Positions 1-14,121 are shown, counted from the stretch's first letter. The stretch is 64,000 nt of DNA from Staphylococcus ratti (GCF_020883535.1 NZ_CP086654.1:1-64000), one strand, 5' to 3'. Numbers and translations are program-made. Notes: generated by a model from the letters alone, not told the origin.

Positions 1-1341
1 ATGTCAGAACAAGAAATTTGGGACAAAGTTCTCAGCTTATCTAAAGAAGAAGTTTCAAGTATTTCTTATCAAACTTGGCTTAAAGACACACAGTTGCATA
101 CTCTGTCTGATGAAGAAGCAATTGTATTAGTTAATCAACCTTTCGTTGCAAGTTGGTTAAGCACCAATTACACGGAACTCATTCAAGCGATTATTAAAAC
201 CGTTACTGGAAAATCAGTGAAACAAGTACGATTTTTAACAGAAGCTGATTTTGATGAACTTAAACCCGCTTCATCAGCACAGACAGCACCACCTGTAGCC
301 AATCCTGAGACAAACGGTGAACAGTTTAATACGAATAATACATTCGAAACCTTTGTCATTGGCCCAGGCAATCGCTTCCCACATGCAGCAAGTTTAGCTG
401 TGGCAGAAGCGCCAGCACAAGCTTACAATCCATTGTTTATCTATGGAGGCGTAGGGCTTGGTAAAACGCATCTTATGCATGCGATTGGACATTATGTCCT
501 AGAAAATAATCCAAATGCAAAAGTGCTTTATACATCAAGCGAAAAATTTACGAATGAATTTATTCAATCTATTCGTAACAATGACACAGAAGCATTTCGT
601 GAAAAATATCGAAATATTGATATTCTACTCATTGATGATATTCAATTCATCCAAAAGAAAGAACAAACACAAGAGGAATTTTTCCATACGTTCAACGATT
701 TACATCAAAATCATAAACAGATTGTCATCTCAAGCGATCGCCCACCAAAAGAAATTTCCACGCTTGAAGAACGACTAAAATCACGCTTCCAGTGGGGGCT
801 CATCGTAGATATCACACCACCTGATTTTGAAACACGTATGGCTATTTTGCAGAAAAAAACTGAAGAAGAAAACCTAGATATACCTATAGAAGCATTAACG
901 TATATCGCCAACCAAATTCAAACAAATATTCGTGAATTAGAAGGCGCATTAACACGTGTGCTTGCATTTTCAAAATTGCAAGGTAAACCTATCACAACAG
1001 AACTTACAGCAGATGCTTTAAAAGACATCATTCAAATTCCAAAATCTAAAAAAATTACTATTCAAGACATTCAAAAAGTGGTAGGAGAATACTATGGCGT
1101 ACGCATCGAAGACTTTGCAGCTAAAAAGCGTACGAAATCTATCGCATATCCCCGTCAAATCGCCATGTATTTATCCAGAGAGCTCACCGATTTTTCATTA
1201 CCAAAAATTGGAGAAGAATTCGGTGGTCGTGATCATACAACAGTGATTCACGCACATGACAAAATCAACAAAGATATTAAAAATGATCCAACATTAAAAC
1301 AAGAAATTGAATCACTTGAAAAAGAAATCCGCAACGCATAG
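1..1341 (+). CDS. dnaA: Chromosomal replication initiator DnaA
   Basis: DnaA binds 9-bp DnaA boxes at oriC and, as an ATP-bound AAA+ filament, melts the origin. In the 446-residue product I see the N-terminal DnaB-interaction domain (about 1-80), a Pro/Ala/Asn-rich linker (about 88-112), the AAA+ core with Walker A GGVGLGKT at 149-156 and Walker B ending in Asp212-Asp213, and the C-terminal box-binding motif GGRDHTT at 408-414. Length and ends match staphylococcal DnaA, so the ATG at base 1 is taken as the start. The window begins exactly there, so its promoter and the upstream half of oriC are not visible. The DnaA-box cluster follows immediately downstream. Confidence 0.98.
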   Translation: MSEQEIWDKVLSLSKEEVSSISYQTWLKDTQLHTLSDEEAIVLVNQPFVASWLSTNYTELIQAIIKTVTGKSVKQVRFLTEADFDELKPASSAQTAPPVANPETNGEQFNTNNTFETFVIGPGNRFPHAASLAVAEAPAQAYNPLFIYGGVGLGKTHLMHAIGHYVLENNPNAKVLYTSSEKFTNEFIQSIRNNDTEAFREKYRNIDILLIDDIQFIQKKEQTQEEFFHTFNDLHQNHKQIVISSDRPPKEISTLEERLKSRFQWGLIVDITPPDFETRMAILQKKTEEENLDIPIEALTYIANQIQTNIRELEGALTRVLAFSKLQGKPITTELTADALKDIIQIPKSKKITIQDIQKVVGEYYGVRIEDFAAKKRTKSIAYPRQIAMYLSRELTDFSLPKIGEEFGGRDHTTVIHAHDKINKDIKNDPTLKQEIESLEKEIRNA

Positions 1342-1502
1342 GAATTTGGTCATGTGGATAATGTTAAAAGTTTATACACATCGTGCACAGGTTATCCACA
1401 TGCGTACAAACTTGAAAAATCTTATATTTTTAGACTTATCCACTAATCCACAAGCCCTATGACTATGATTACTATTTTTAATATAACTATAATTAATATA
1501 AA
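1342..1502 (+). other. oriC: oriC (dnaA-dnaN part): DnaA boxes and AT-rich unwinding region
   Basis: Five DnaA-box-like 9-mers lie here: TGTGGATAA at 1353-1361 (minus orientation, perfect), TTATACACA at 1372-1380, TTATCCACA at 1392-1400 (perfect), TTATCCACT at 1436-1444 and TAATCCACA at 1444-1452. A short GC patch and a run of in-register trinucleotides (CTA TGA CTA TGA TTA CTA, 1457-1474) follow, then an almost pure A/T stretch to about 1500. This matches the boxes, GC patch, DnaA-trio and AT-rich order of the basal unwinding system described for Bacillus-type origins. Function is inferred from that architecture. Confidence 0.85.
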
Positions 1503-1523
1503 CGACTGAAAGGAGTTTATTGA

Positions 1524-2657
1524 ATGATGGAGTTTTCTATTAAAAGAGACTATTTTATCACGCAATTAAACGATACATTAAAAGCAATCTCCCCAAGAAC
1601 AACGTTACCAATTTTAACGGGGATTAAAATCGAAGCTACCAACGAAGGCATTGTCTTAACAGGCTCTGACTCTGAAATCTCAATCGAAATCACGATTCCA
1701 AATCAAGTAGATGGAGAAGAAATCGTGGAAGTTAAAGAACCAGGTTCAGTCGTATTACCAGGTCGCTTCTTTGTGGATATCATTAAAAAATTACCAGGAA
1801 AAGACGTTAAACTCTCAACAAATGAACAATTCCAAACGTTAATTACATCTGGGCATTCTGAATTTAACCTAAGCGGTCTAGATCCAGATCAATATCCATT
1901 ATTGCCACAAGTTTCAAGCGACGATGCATTACAATTACCTATTAAAGTCCTTAAAAACGTGATTGCACAAACAAATTTCGCTGTGTCCACCTCAGAAACA
2001 CGCCCAGTACTTACTGGTGTGAACTGGCTTATACAAGAAAATGAATTAATATGCACAGCGACAGATTCGCACCGCTTAGCAGTAAGAAAATTAAAGCTTG
2101 AAGACGAAATCGAAAATAAAAATGTCATCATTCCTGGTAAAGCTTTAGCTGAATTAAACAAAATCATGACTGAAAACGATGAACATATCGATATTTTCTT
2201 TGCGTCTAACCAAGTTTTATTCCGAGTTGGCAATATCAATTTCATTTCTCGTTTACTTGAAGGTCATTATCCAGATACTTCTCGTCTTTTCCCAGAAAAC
2301 TATGAAATTAAATTAGGCTTAAACAACCATGATTTTTACCATGCGATCGATCGTGCGTCGTTATTAGCACGTGAAGGTGGCAATAACGTCATTAAATTAA
2401 GTACTGGGGAATCACTCGTGGAACTTTCATCAACATCGCCAGAAATCGGAACTGTAAAAGAAGAAGTGACAGCAAATGATGTTGAAGGTGGCAATCTCAA
2501 AATTTCTTTCAACTCAAAATATATGATGGATGCATTAAAAGCCATTGATAACGATGAAGTAGAAGTAGAATTTTTCGGTACGATGAAGCCATTTATTTTG
2601 AAACCAAAAGGTGACGATACCGTTACACAACTCATTTTACCTATTCGAACATACTAG
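1524..2657 (+). CDS. dnaN: DNA polymerase III beta subunit (sliding clamp)
   Basis: DnaN forms the ring-shaped dimeric clamp that tethers DNA polymerase III to DNA and docks many repair proteins. The 377-residue product spans three clamp folds and ends with the conserved LILPIRTY; long stretches are identical to remembered S. aureus DnaN. A strong ribosome site (AAAGGAG, 1509-1515) precedes two consecutive ATGs at 1524 and 1527; the first is used, as in S. aureus. The gene follows the oriC boxes and ends before a strong terminator at 2732, so here it is not transcribed together with yaaA-recF unless there is read-through. Confidence 0.98.
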   Translation: MMEFSIKRDYFITQLNDTLKAISPRTTLPILTGIKIEATNEGIVLTGSDSEISIEITIPNQVDGEEIVEVKEPGSVVLPGRFFVDIIKKLPGKDVKLSTNEQFQTLITSGHSEFNLSGLDPDQYPLLPQVSSDDALQLPIKVLKNVIAQTNFAVSTSETRPVLTGVNWLIQENELICTATDSHRLAVRKLKLEDEIENKNVIIPGKALAELNKIMTENDEHIDIFFASNQVLFRVGNINFISRLLEGHYPDTSRLFPENYEIKLGLNNHDFYHAIDRASLLAREGGNNVIKLSTGESLVELSSTSPEIGTVKEEVTANDVEGGNLKISFNSKYMMDALKAIDNDEVEVEFFGTMKPFILKPKGDDTVTQLILPIRTY

Positions 2658-2731
2658 TTTGTTCAAAATTACATGCTATTTATTAAAAGCGTGTGATACG
2701 TTATATTATTCACTTAAATTATTAATGTTAG

Positions 2732-2766
2732 GAGGTTGGACCCTAAGCGTTCCAACCTCTTTTTTA
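2732..2766 (+). terminator. Rho-independent terminator after dnaN
   Basis: A perfect 9-bp stem pairs GAGGTTGGA (2732-2740) with TCCAACCTC (2751-2759) around a 10-base loop and is followed by a run of six T. It closes the dnaA-dnaN transcript and separates it from the DsbA-like gene. Confidence 0.9.
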
Positions 2767-2869
2767 AGTTACATTTAAAAAATAAAAAGAAATTATGATT
2801 TAAATTACGTGTATCATAAAAAGTAAGTTATCTGTATTGAAAGAATATTCAGCGGCTTGGAGGAAAACT

Positions 2870-3568
2870 ATGAAATCTAAATCATCTATGCTTTTAATTA
2901 TCGCTGTGTCACTGTTGGTTTTAACGCTATTTGGAATCGTTGCGATGTTCAACTCGAACGATAACGCACCGAAAGACATAAAAAATGTTGAAGCATTTAA
3001 AAAAGACACAGCAACGCAGCCAACACAAGGTAAAACAACCAGTAAAGTGACACTTATTGAATTTGGAGATTATACATGCCCATATTGCGGAGATTTTGAA
3101 AGAAATATAAAGCCACAACTTAAACGAGATTATATTGATAGTGGTAAAGTAGAGTTTCGATATGTCAATGTGTTAATTCATGAAACATCAATGCGTGGTT
3201 CTCGTGCTGCTTTAGCTGTTCACAACATCGCGCCAAAAGCGTATTGGGATTTTCATCATTTTTTATATCAACATCAGCCTAAATCAAAAAAGGATACGTC
3301 AGAAAAGCCTTGGCTTAATGATCAATTAATTAAAGAGGGATTGGATAAAGTTAAAATAACAGACGCGCAAAAACAAGCAATTATTCGTGCATATCAAGCG
3401 CCATCTGATGCATCGTTAGATCGTGCCAAAGCAAATCATCAATTGGCCAAAAAATATCAACTTCAACAAGTTCCTACGCTATACGTGAATGGGAAGCACG
3501 TCGAAAATATAACGGATTATGAGGAAATCAAGAAAATAATTGATGATGAAATTGAAAAATCTAAATGA
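2870..3568 (+). CDS. DsbA-family thiol-disulfide oxidoreductase, membrane anchored
   Basis: A thioredoxin-fold protein of about 232 residues, probably acting on exported proteins at the outer face of the membrane. The N-terminus is basic then hydrophobic (one anchor or uncleaved signal, about residues 6-27). Next come a short linker, the VTLIEFGDYTCPYCGDF segment with the CPYC redox motif, a helical insertion, and the cis-proline-like VPTLYVNG segment near the end. This resembles the BdbD/DsbA DSBA-like thioredoxin family. The reading frame is open from a TTG at 2837, but GGAGG at 2859-2863 selects the ATG at 2870. No DsbB/BdbC partner is nearby. In S. aureus yaaA follows dnaN directly, so this gene is an insertion into that cluster. 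The substrate is unknown. Confidence 0.85.
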   Translation: MKSKSSMLLIIAVSLLVLTLFGIVAMFNSNDNAPKDIKNVEAFKKDTATQPTQGKTTSKVTLIEFGDYTCPYCGDFERNIKPQLKRDYIDSGKVEFRYVNVLIHETSMRGSRAALAVHNIAPKAYWDFHHFLYQHQPKSKKDTSEKPWLNDQLIKEGLDKVKITDAQKQAIIRAYQAPSDASLDRAKANHQLAKKYQLQQVPTLYVNGKHVENITDYEEIKKIIDDEIEKSK

Positions 3569-3692
3569 TGCAGTGAGATAAAAGTGGAAGAATGTTTCAC
3601 GTAAAACGTTTACACCATGAAACCTCACATTTCTTACACTTTTGCACATGAAATTTTAGCGGTAAATCGATATAATATATAAGTGAGTAACT

Positions 3693-3932
3693 ATGAATGG
3701 AGTGATGAATTTGGCTGAGGAAATAATCGTTGATGGCGAGCTAACTTTAGGACAATTTTTGAACTATGAAGGAATTGTTGAGTCAGGTGGCCAAGCGAAA
3801 TGGTTTTTACAAGAATATGAAGTATACCTTAATGGTGAACATGAAACACGTCGTGGCAAAAAACTTAGCGATGGTGATCAACTCGATATTCCAGAAGTGG
3901 GTTCATTTATTATCAAATTTGGTGAGCAATGA
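3693..3932 (+). CDS. yaaA: S4-domain RNA-binding protein YaaA
   Basis: A small S4-domain protein between dnaN and recF, expected to bind RNA or ribosomes; its exact role is not established. The [27 protein letters not shown] signature is typical of the YaaA/YlxH-like S4 family. The start is uncertain: the frame is open from ATG 3693, but the only Shine-Dalgarno-like GGAG is at 3699-3702. That would best serve the TTG at 3711 (or ATG 3705), giving a protein six or four residues shorter. The stop overlaps the recF start as ATGA, implying translational coupling. Confidence 0.9.
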   Translation: MNGVMNLAEEIIVDGELTLGQFLNYEGIVESGGQAKWFLQEYEVYLNGEHETRRGKKLSDGDQLDIPEVGSFIIKFGEQ

Positions 3933-5044
3933 AATTAAAAACACTCCAACTTGAGAATTATCGTAATTACGCTTCGGTTTTATTGAAGTGTCATCCTGAC
4001 GTTAATATTTTGATTGGTGAAAATGCACAAGGTAAAACAAATTTACTGGAATCGATTTATGTACTCGCTTTAGCGAAAAGTCATCGTACATCTAATGATA
4101 GGGAGCTCATTCGCTTTAATGCAGAATATGCTAAAATAGAGGGTGAGCTTAATTTTCGTCATGGCTCGATGCCGCTAACGATGTTCATTACGAAAAAAGG
4201 TAAAAAAGTAAAAGTCAATCACTTAGAGCAAAGTCGGCTCACGCAATATATTGGACATTTGAATGTCGTTTTATTTGCGCCTGAAGATTTGAATATTGTG
4301 AAAGGTTCGCCACAAATTCGACGTCGTTTTATTGATATGGAATTGGGACAAATTTCAAATTTATATTTAAACGATTTATCACAATATCAACGTATTTTAA
4401 AGCAGCGTAATCATTACTTAAAACAGCTCCAACTCAAACAGAAAAAAGATACAACGATGCTAGAAGTACTAAATCAACAATTTGCGTTATACGCAGTAAA
4501 AGTGACACAGCGGCGACGTCATTTTATTAAAGAATTAGAATCTTTAGCAAAACCTATCCATGCTGGAATTACGAATGATAAAGAGACGTTGACATTAAAA
4601 TATGTACCAAGTCTTAAGTTCGAAGACGTCTCTCAGTCTGAGGAAGTCTTAACAGCAGAAGTGTTTGATTATATTCAACAACATATGGAGCGAGAGATAG
4701 AGCGTGGTAACAGTTTATTTGGACCACATAGAGATGATTTGTCTTTTCAAGTCAACGATATGGATGCACAAACATTTGGGTCTCAAGGACAACAACGTAC
4801 AACCGCACTCTCAATCAAGCTTGCAGAAATAGAATTAATGCATCAAGAGGTGGGAGAATACCCTATTTTATTGCTTGATGACGTTTTGAGTGAGCTTGAT
4901 GACTCTAGACAAACCCATTTACTAAGTACAATTCAACATAAAGTCCAAACATTTGTAACTACAACGTCAGTAGAGGGTATCGATCACGAAATTATGAAAA
5001 ATGCGAAAGTTTATCAGATTGCACAGGGAAATATTGAGAAATAG
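3929..5044 (+). CDS. recF: DNA repair and recombination protein RecF
   Basis: RecF is an SMC-like ATPase that loads RecA at single-strand gaps together with RecO and RecR. The 371-residue product begins with [14 protein letters not shown], has Walker A GENAQGKT at 30-37, the SHRTSND segment, an ABC-type signature region near [12 protein letters not shown], and Walker [14 protein letters not shown] at about 312-324. It overlaps yaaA by four bases and is followed six bases later by gyrB, so yaaA-recF-gyrB-gyrA form one transcription unit. Confidence 0.97.
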   Translation: MKLKTLQLENYRNYASVLLKCHPDVNILIGENAQGKTNLLESIYVLALAKSHRTSNDRELIRFNAEYAKIEGELNFRHGSMPLTMFITKKGKKVKVNHLEQSRLTQYIGHLNVVLFAPEDLNIVKGSPQIRRRFIDMELGQISNLYLNDLSQYQRILKQRNHYLKQLQLKQKKDTTMLEVLNQQFALYAVKVTQRRRHFIKELESLAKPIHAGITNDKETLTLKYVPSLKFEDVSQSEEVLTAEVFDYIQQHMEREIERGNSLFGPHRDDLSFQVNDMDAQTFGSQGQQRTTALSIKLAEIELMHQEVGEYPILLLDDVLSELDDSRQTHLLSTIQHKVQTFVTTTSVEGIDHEIMKNAKVYQIAQGNIEK

Positions 5045-5047
5045 TAG

Positions 5048-6988
<1,941 letters not shown>

Positions 6989-7024
6989 AATGGTAAATGG
7001 CTCAATTAGAAGGAGGATATCTTG

Positions 7025-9697
7025 ATGGCTGAAATACCTGAATCAAGAATAAATGAACGAAATATAAGTAACGAGATGCGTGAGTCCTTTTTAGACTACG
7101 CGATGAGTGTCATTGTTTCTCGTGCTTTACCAGATGTAAGGGATGGCTTGAAGCCTGTACATCGTCGTATCTTATATGGCCTCAATGAGCAAGGTATGAC
7201 ACCAGATAAGCCATACAAAAAGTCTGCACGTATCGTCGGTGACGTTATGGGTAAATATCACCCTCACGGTGACTCTTCCATTTACGAAGCGATGGTACGT
7301 ATGGCACAGGATTTCAGTTATCGTTATCCACTCGTAGACGGTCAAGGGAATTTTGGTTCTATGGATGGTGACGGTGCAGCCGCAATGCGTTATACCGAAG
7401 CACGTATGACAAAGCTTGCACTTGAATTATTAAGAGATATTAACAAAGATACGATTGATTTTATTGATAACTATGATGGAAATGAACGTGAACCGAGTGT
7501 TTTACCTTCACGTTTTCCAAACTTGCTTGTAAATGGTGCGTCTGGTATTGCCGTAGGTATGGCGACTAACATTCCACCACACAATATGACTGAAGTGATT
7601 AACGGTGTGTTGAGTTTAAGTCGAAATCCTGAAATATCTATTAATGAATTAATGGAAGATATCACAGGGCCAGACTTCCCTACAGCAGGTTTAATTCTTG
7701 GGAAAAGTGGCATTAGACGTGCGTATGAAACAGGCCGTGGTTCTATCATTATGCGTGCACGTGCTGAAATCGAATCACGCGGTGGTGGTCGTGAGCGTAT
7801 TGTCGTAACAGAAATTCCATTCCAAGTGAATAAAGCACGTATGATTGAAAAAATCGCTGACCTTGTACGTGATAAAAAAATCGAAGGTATTACCGATTTA
7901 CGTGATGAAACAAGTTTACGTACGGGTGTCCGTGTTGTTATTGATGTCAAAAAAGAAGCGAATGCGAATGTTATTTTAAATAACTTATACAAATTAACAC
8001 CACTTCAAACGTCATTTGGTGTGAATATGATCGCACTTGTGAATGGGCGTCCACAGTTAATTAATTTAAAACAAGCCTTATTCCACTATTTAGAGCATCA
8101 AAAAGAAGTCGTACGTCGTCGTACAGCGTATAATTTGCGTAAAGCTAAAGATCGTGCGCACATTTTAGAAGGTTTACGTGTAGCGCTCGATCATATCGAT
8201 GAAATTATTACGATTATTCGTGAATCTGATACAGATAAAGTTGCAATGGAAACCTTACAAACGCGCTTTAAATTAACAGAACGTCAAGCACAAGCCATCT
8301 TAGATATGCGTTTAAGACGTCTGACTGGCTTAGAACGTGACAAAATTGAACAAGAATATCATGACTTGGTTGCTTACATCGCAGAATTAGAAGCCATTTT
8401 AGCAGACGAAGAAAAATTGTTAGATATTGTGCGTGAAGAATTAATCGAAATTAGAGATAAATATGGCGATGAACGCCGTACTGAAATTCAACTTGGTGGC
8501 GTTGACAATCTCGAGGATGAAGATTTAATTCCAGAGGAACAAATTGTCATCACGTTGAGCCATAAAAATTACATTAAACGTTTGCCGGCATCGACGTATC
8601 GTTCACAACATCGTGGTGGGCGCGGCGTACAAGGTATGAATACGTTAGAAGATGACTTTGTCAGTCAACTTGTAACGACAAGTACGCACGACCATATTCT
8701 GTTCTTTACTAATAAAGGTAGAGTCTATAAATTAAAAGGTTATGAGGTGCCGGAACTCTCCCGTCAGTCTAAAGGGATCCCTATTGTGAATGCGATTGAA
8801 TTAGACAACGACGAGACAATCAGTACGATGATTGCGGTTAAAGACTTAGAGTCTGAAGACAACTTCCTTGTTTTTGCGACGAAAAAAGGTTTAATCAAAC
8901 GTTCGGCGTTAAGCAATTTCAACCGCATTAATAAAAATGGTAAAATCGCGATTAACTTCCGTGATGATGATGAATTAGTAGCCGTTCGTCTTACTGATGG
9001 TGAGAAGCACATTCTTATCGGAACAGCAGATGCTTCTTTAATTCGCTTTAAAGAAACGGATGTCCGTGCAATGAGTCGTATTGCAGCGGGTGTACGCGGA
9101 ATTAAACTTCGCGATAACGATGAAGTGGTCGGTTTAGGTGTTGCTAACATCGATAGCGAAGATGAAGTATTAGTTGTAACTGAAAAAGGTTATGGTAAAC
9201 GTACACCTGTAAGTGAATACCGTCTTTCAAATCGAGGCGGTATGGGTGTTAAAACGGCTAAAATCACTGAACGTAATGGTCAGCTAATAAGCATCGGCAC
9301 CGTTTCTGGTGATGAAGATATTATGGTTGTGACGAATCATGGTGTTATTATTCGTATGGAAGTTCAAGACATCTCTAAAAATGGTCGTATGACACAAGGG
9401 GTTCGCTTAATTAAGATGGCAGAGGATCAGTTTGTATCTACAGTTGCTAAAGTGAAGCGAGAACCTGAAGATTTAGAGGAGAATAGCGAAGGTGAAATCA
9501 ATAAAGATGGCATGGAAACACAAACAGAAAATGTCATTGAAGACACTATAGCTGGAGATACTATCCACACTGAAACTGTTGAGACAGAAACTACAGGAGA
9601 CGATGCATCGTCGGAAGAACGTGAAACGTTAAGACAAGATTTTATGGAGCGTGTCAACGAAGATATTGAAAGCGCAGACCATAACGAGAACGAATAA
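7025..9697 (+). CDS. gyrA: DNA gyrase subunit A
   Basis: The breakage-reunion subunit of gyrase. The product of about 890 residues has the winged-helix/tower region with the catalytic Tyr123 in AAMRYTEA, then the C-terminal six-bladed pinwheel and its GyrA box [13 protein letters not shown] motif. The quinolone-resistance region reads HGDSSIYE with Ser84, Ser85 and Glu88, the susceptible state. The C-terminal tail (about the last 75 residues) is long, acidic and low complexity, rich in E, D and T. AGGAGG just upstream favours ATG 7025 over the preceding TTG at 7022. Confidence 0.98.
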   Translation: MAEIPESRINERNISNEMRESFLDYAMSVIVSRALPDVRDGLKPVHRRILYGLNEQGMTPDKPYKKSARIVGDVMGKYHPHGDSSIYEAMVRMAQDFSYRYPLVDGQGNFGSMDGDGAAAMRYTEARMTKLALELLRDINKDTIDFIDNYDGNEREPSVLPSRFPNLLVNGASGIAVGMATNIPPHNMTEVINGVLSLSRNPEISINELMEDITGPDFPTAGLILGKSGIRRAYETGRGSIIMRARAEIESRGGGRERIVVTEIPFQVNKARMIEKIADLVRDKKIEGITDLRDETSLRTGVRVVIDVKKEANANVILNNLYKLTPLQTSFGVNMIALVNGRPQLINLKQALFHYLEHQKEVVRRRTAYNLRKAKDRAHILEGLRVALDHIDEIITIIRESDTDKVAMETLQTRFKLTERQAQAILDMRLRRLTGLERDKIEQEYHDLVAYIAELEAILADEEKLLDIVREELIEIRDKYGDERRTEIQLGGVDNLEDEDLIPEEQIVITLSHKNYIKRLPASTYRSQHRGGRGVQGMNTLEDDFVSQLVTTSTHDHILFFTNKGRVYKLKGYEVPELSRQSKGIPIVNAIELDNDETISTMIAVKDLESEDNFLVFATKKGLIKRSALSNFNRINKNGKIAINFRDDDELVAVRLTDGEKHILIGTADASLIRFKETDVRAMSRIAAGVRGIKLRDNDEVVGLGVANIDSEDEVLVVTEKGYGKRTPVSEYRLSNRGGMGVKTAKITERNGQLISIGTVSGDEDIMVVTNHGVIIRMEVQDISKNGRMTQGVRLIKMAEDQFVSTVAKVKREPEDLEENSEGEINKDGMETQTENVIEDTIAGDTIHTETVETETTGDDASSEERETLRQDFMERVNEDIESADHNENE

Positions 9698-9708
9698 AAT
9701 GTAACGCC

Positions 9709-9746
9709 AAGGGGCGAGGACTTTGTAATGTCCTCGCCCCTTATTA
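9709..9746. terminator. Bidirectional terminator between gyrA and nnrD
   Basis: A perfect 12-bp GC-rich stem pairs AAGGGGCGAGGA (9709-9720) with TCCTCGCCCCTT (9731-9742) around a 10-base loop. It lies between two convergent genes and is flanked by A/T on both sides, so it can terminate gyrA and, from the other strand, nnrD. Confidence 0.85.
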
Positions 9747-9770
9747 TGCTTAAAAATGAGCTATTGCCAA

Positions 9771-10583
9771 TTATTGTTCTAGTGCCTTCATCGCAAATGG
9801 AATTTCGTCAATCATTTTTGAAGGAGGTACAACATACATCGTGGTAGATAATTTTTCACCGATATAACTATGCGTATATGTTGCGCTAGTAATCGCATCA
9901 ATAGGATTATCAAATTGTCCAACAAACCCTGTTATCATACCTGCAAGTGTGTCCCCCATTCCACCCGTTGCCATGGCAGGATTACCAATTTGTAATTTGT
10001 ATTCGTCATCTTTAAAGAAAATTTCAGTGCCATGCTTTTTTAACACTACTGTGGCACCTAAACGGTTTACCGCTTCTCTGTTGCGCTCGTAAGTTTGCTC
10101 TTCAATTGGAATACCACTCAAACGTTCCCACTCCATTTGATGTGGCGTGTAAATCACATGACATGATGGAATTTCTGGTCGTAGTTTGCTCACAATTGAA
10201 ATAGCATCCCCATCCACGATCAATTTTTGATGAGGTAATATATTTTGAAGTAAAAACGTCATCGCATTGTTTCCTTTAAAATCAAGTCCTAAACCAGGAC
10301 CGATAAGTATACAATCTGAAGCTTCAATCATTTTTGTAAGCTTTTTCGTATCGTTAATATCGACTACCATTGCTTCTGGACAACGTGAATGTAGTGCTGC
10401 ATGGTTGGTCGGATGCGTTGCAACAGTAATAAGGCCTGCTCCACTATAAACACATGCACGTGCTGCAAGCATAATGGCGCCACCTAAATTTGCATTTCCA
10501 CCAATTAAAAGAATACGTCCATAATCCCCTTTGTGCGTTTCTTGTTTTCGCTTAGGGATTTTAACACTTGTTAACGTTTGCAC
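9771..10583 (-). CDS. nnrD: ADP-dependent (S)-NAD(P)H-hydrate dehydratase
   Basis: NnrD repairs damaged NADHX/NADPHX, using ADP to restore NAD(P)H. The product has a ribokinase-like (carbohydrate kinase) fold: KGDYGRILLIGGN at the start, ILIGPGLG, the VDGDA segment, and the phosphate-binding PAMATGGMGDTLAG loop. The N-terminal epimerase half found in fused enzymes is absent, as in other staphylococci. The frame opens at 10616, but AAAAGGAGG (minus strand, about 10592-10600) sits eight bases before the GTG at 10583, giving MQTLTSVKIPKRK as in S. aureus, so I use that start. It is transcribed against gyrA and divergently from hutH. Confidence 0.93.
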   Translation of the reverse strand: MQTLTSVKIPKRKQETHKGDYGRILLIGGNANLGGAIMLAARACVYSGAGLITVATHPTNHAALHSRCPEAMVVDINDTKKLTKMIEASDCILIGPGLGLDFKGNNAMTFLLQNILPHQKLIVDGDAISIVSKLRPEIPSCHVIYTPHQMEWERLSGIPIEEQTYERNREAVNRLGATVVLKKHGTEIFFKDDEYKLQIGNPAMATGGMGDTLAGMITGFVGQFDNPIDAITSATYTHSYIGEKLSTTMYVVPPSKMIDEIPFAMKALEQ

Positions 10584-10791
10584 CCTGTTGACCTCCTTTT
10601 TCAAATAGTTACTCAATTACATATACTATTTATATTTTAACGATTTGTATAGACTTGCTTATTTAAAAATAGCTTAAATACAACAAGATATATTATACCT
10701 GTCTTTACTTTTCGTCAATAGTTAAAAATAACAATCATTTACCGCGTTAAACTACTACCTTGATAATAGGTTACGGATATGCTCTGAACTA

Positions 10792-10820
10792 TTGTCACTG
10801 AATTTTTCGACTACTATACT
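10792..10820 (+). promoter_or_regulatory. Probable SigA promoter of hutH
   Basis: The -35 box TTGTCA (10792-10797) and -10 box TATACT (10815-10820) are separated by exactly 17 bases, about 37 bases before the hutH start. The rest of the 10584-10856 gap is A/T-rich and must also hold the nnrD promoter; I saw no clear operator in it. Confidence 0.6.
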
Positions 10821-10856
10821 TGAATAAGGTAAGAAATAAACAAAGGGGGCAATAAA

Positions 10857-12359
10857 ATGACATTACACTTAACTGGGGAGCAACTAAGCATTCACGCAAT
10901 TCGAGATTTTTTAGCACAAAATGATAAAGTTGTCGTAACAGAAGCGGCACTTCAGCGTGTCGAACAAAGTCGCGCAACTGTTGAACGCATTATAGAAAAT
11001 AAAGAAACGGTTTACGGCATCACAACAGGTTTTGGATTATTCAGTGATGTACTTATTGAACAACAAAAATATAACCAACTTCAAGTCAATTTAATCCGCT
11101 CACATGCATGTGGCGTAGGTGAACCTTTTTCAAATGATGTTGCGTTAGTGATGATGGTATTACGTCTTAATACGTTACTTAAAGGACATTCAGGTGTCAC
11201 AACACAACTAGTAGAACAACTAACTTATTTTATAAATGAGCGAATTATTCCTGTTATTCCACAACAAGGATCTCTAGGAGCTTCAGGTGATTTAGCACCG
11301 TTATCACATTTAGCCCTTGCGCTAATAGGAGAAGGCCGTGTGTCATATCAAGGTGAAATTTTAGACAGCTCGTCAGTCTTACAAAAATTAAACCGAGCGC
11401 CTTTAACGTTACAAGCGAAAGAAGGACTCGCGTTAATTAATGGTACACAAGCCATGACAGCACAAGGTGTGATTACTTTCATAGAAGCAGAAAGTTTAGG
11501 CTATGAAGCGGAGTGGATTGCATCACTGACACATCAAGCTTTAAACGGTATTACAGATGCCTACCACGAAAAGGTACATTTGGTGCGAAATTTTGAAGAA
11601 CAGACGGCAGTAGCGAGGCGTATGTCAGACTGGCTAGAAGGATCTGAGTTAACGACACGCCAAGGGGAAGTACGTGTTCAAGACCCGTATACGTTACGTT
11701 GCATTCCTCAAATTCATGGTGCGAGCTTCCAAGTTTTTAATTATGTACGTGAAAAATTAGAATTTGAAATGAACGCAGCCAATGATAATCCGCTTATTTT
11801 TGACGAAAGTGATGAGACGTTAGTCATTTCAGGCGGTAATTTTCACGGTCAACCTGTAGCTTTTGCGTTAGACTTCCTTAAAATTGGAATAAGTGAGTTA
11901 GCTAACGTGTCTGAACGTCGATTAGAACGTCTCGTCAATCCTCAACTTAATGGAGGATTACCAGCTTTTCTTAGTCCAGAGCCTGGCTTGCAAAGTGGCG
12001 CGATGATTATGCAATATGCAGCAGCAAGTTTAGTTTCGGAAAATAAAACATTAGCACATCCTGCAAGTGTGGATTCTATTCCTTCATCAGCAAACCAAGA
12101 AGATCACGTTTCTATGGGAACGATTGCTTCACGTCATGGCTACCAAATTTTAGAAAATGTGCGTCGTGTACTTGCCATTGAAGCGATTATTGCGCTACAA
12201 GCTGTGGAATTAAAAGGTGTTGAAGGCCTCTCTCCTAAAACACGTGACAAATACGAGACGTTAAGAGCATTCATTCCTTCGATTACTGAAGATCGTCAAT
12301 TTCATAAAGATATTGATCGCATGGCACAGTATTTAGCAGATGAGGCATATTCTGCATAA
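10857..12359 (+). CDS. hutH: Histidine ammonia-lyase
   Basis: HutH deaminates L-histidine to urocanate, the first step of histidine catabolism, in the cytoplasm. The 500-residue product has the Ala142-Ser143-Gly144 triad in [14 protein letters not shown], which cyclises to the MIO electrophile. It also has YGITTGFG, the AANDNPL loop and the C-terminal [11 protein letters not shown] motif, all typical of this lyase family. The start follows AAAGGGGGC. No hutU, hutI or hutG lie beside it, as at the same locus in S. aureus; the remaining hut genes must be elsewhere. Confidence 0.97.
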   Translation: MTLHLTGEQLSIHAIRDFLAQNDKVVVTEAALQRVEQSRATVERIIENKETVYGITTGFGLFSDVLIEQQKYNQLQVNLIRSHACGVGEPFSNDVALVMMVLRLNTLLKGHSGVTTQLVEQLTYFINERIIPVIPQQGSLGASGDLAPLSHLALALIGEGRVSYQGEILDSSSVLQKLNRAPLTLQAKEGLALINGTQAMTAQGVITFIEAESLGYEAEWIASLTHQALNGITDAYHEKVHLVRNFEEQTAVARRMSDWLEGSELTTRQGEVRVQDPYTLRCIPQIHGASFQVFNYVREKLEFEMNAANDNPLIFDESDETLVISGGNFHGQPVAFALDFLKIGISELANVSERRLERLVNPQLNGGLPAFLSPEPGLQSGAMIMQYAAASLVSENKTLAHPASVDSIPSSANQEDHVSMGTIASRHGYQILENVRRVLAIEAIIALQAVELKGVEGLSPKTRDKYETLRAFIPSITEDRQFHKDIDRMAQYLADEAYSA

Positions 12360-12419
12360 AAGAGTTCACAAATTAGCCCTTGCGGAGTGAAATTGAATTT
12401 GCTATATTGAAGTTAAATT

Positions 12420-13950
<1,531 letters not shown>

Positions 13951-14019
13951 TAATATAAGTACGTACAAACTTCATTAAAACATATGGGGTATAGTGCTTT
14001 CTATTTCATACAATAACAG

Positions 14020-14121
14020 TAGCTGTCTAGGATTGAAGATAGGCTTAACAGCTATCTTCAATCCTAGACATCCTTGTAGGGGCAGGACGACGAAATCAAT
14101 AGATTTCTGTCCTGCTCCCTT
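14020..14121 (+). repeat. Double-hairpin intergenic repeat, single copy
   Basis: It has the same layout as the tandem block at 31505-31880. The conserved word AGTAGCTGTCT comes first, then stem 1 AGGATTGAAGATAG (14029-14042) pairing perfectly with CTATCTTCAATCCT (14052-14065), the spacer CCTTGTAGGGGCAGGACGACGAAATC, and stem 2. Stem 2 pairs GCAGGAC with GTCCTGC (14082-14088 and 14109-14115) and GAAATC with GATTTC. Stem 1 differs in sequence from the other copies yet stays paired. The rest of the 457-base serS-azlC gap is described in the next entry. Confidence 0.75.

Noticed and set aside
7271..7300. Quinolone-resistance mutation in gyrA
   Set aside because: Ser84, Ser85 and Glu88 are all in the susceptible state.
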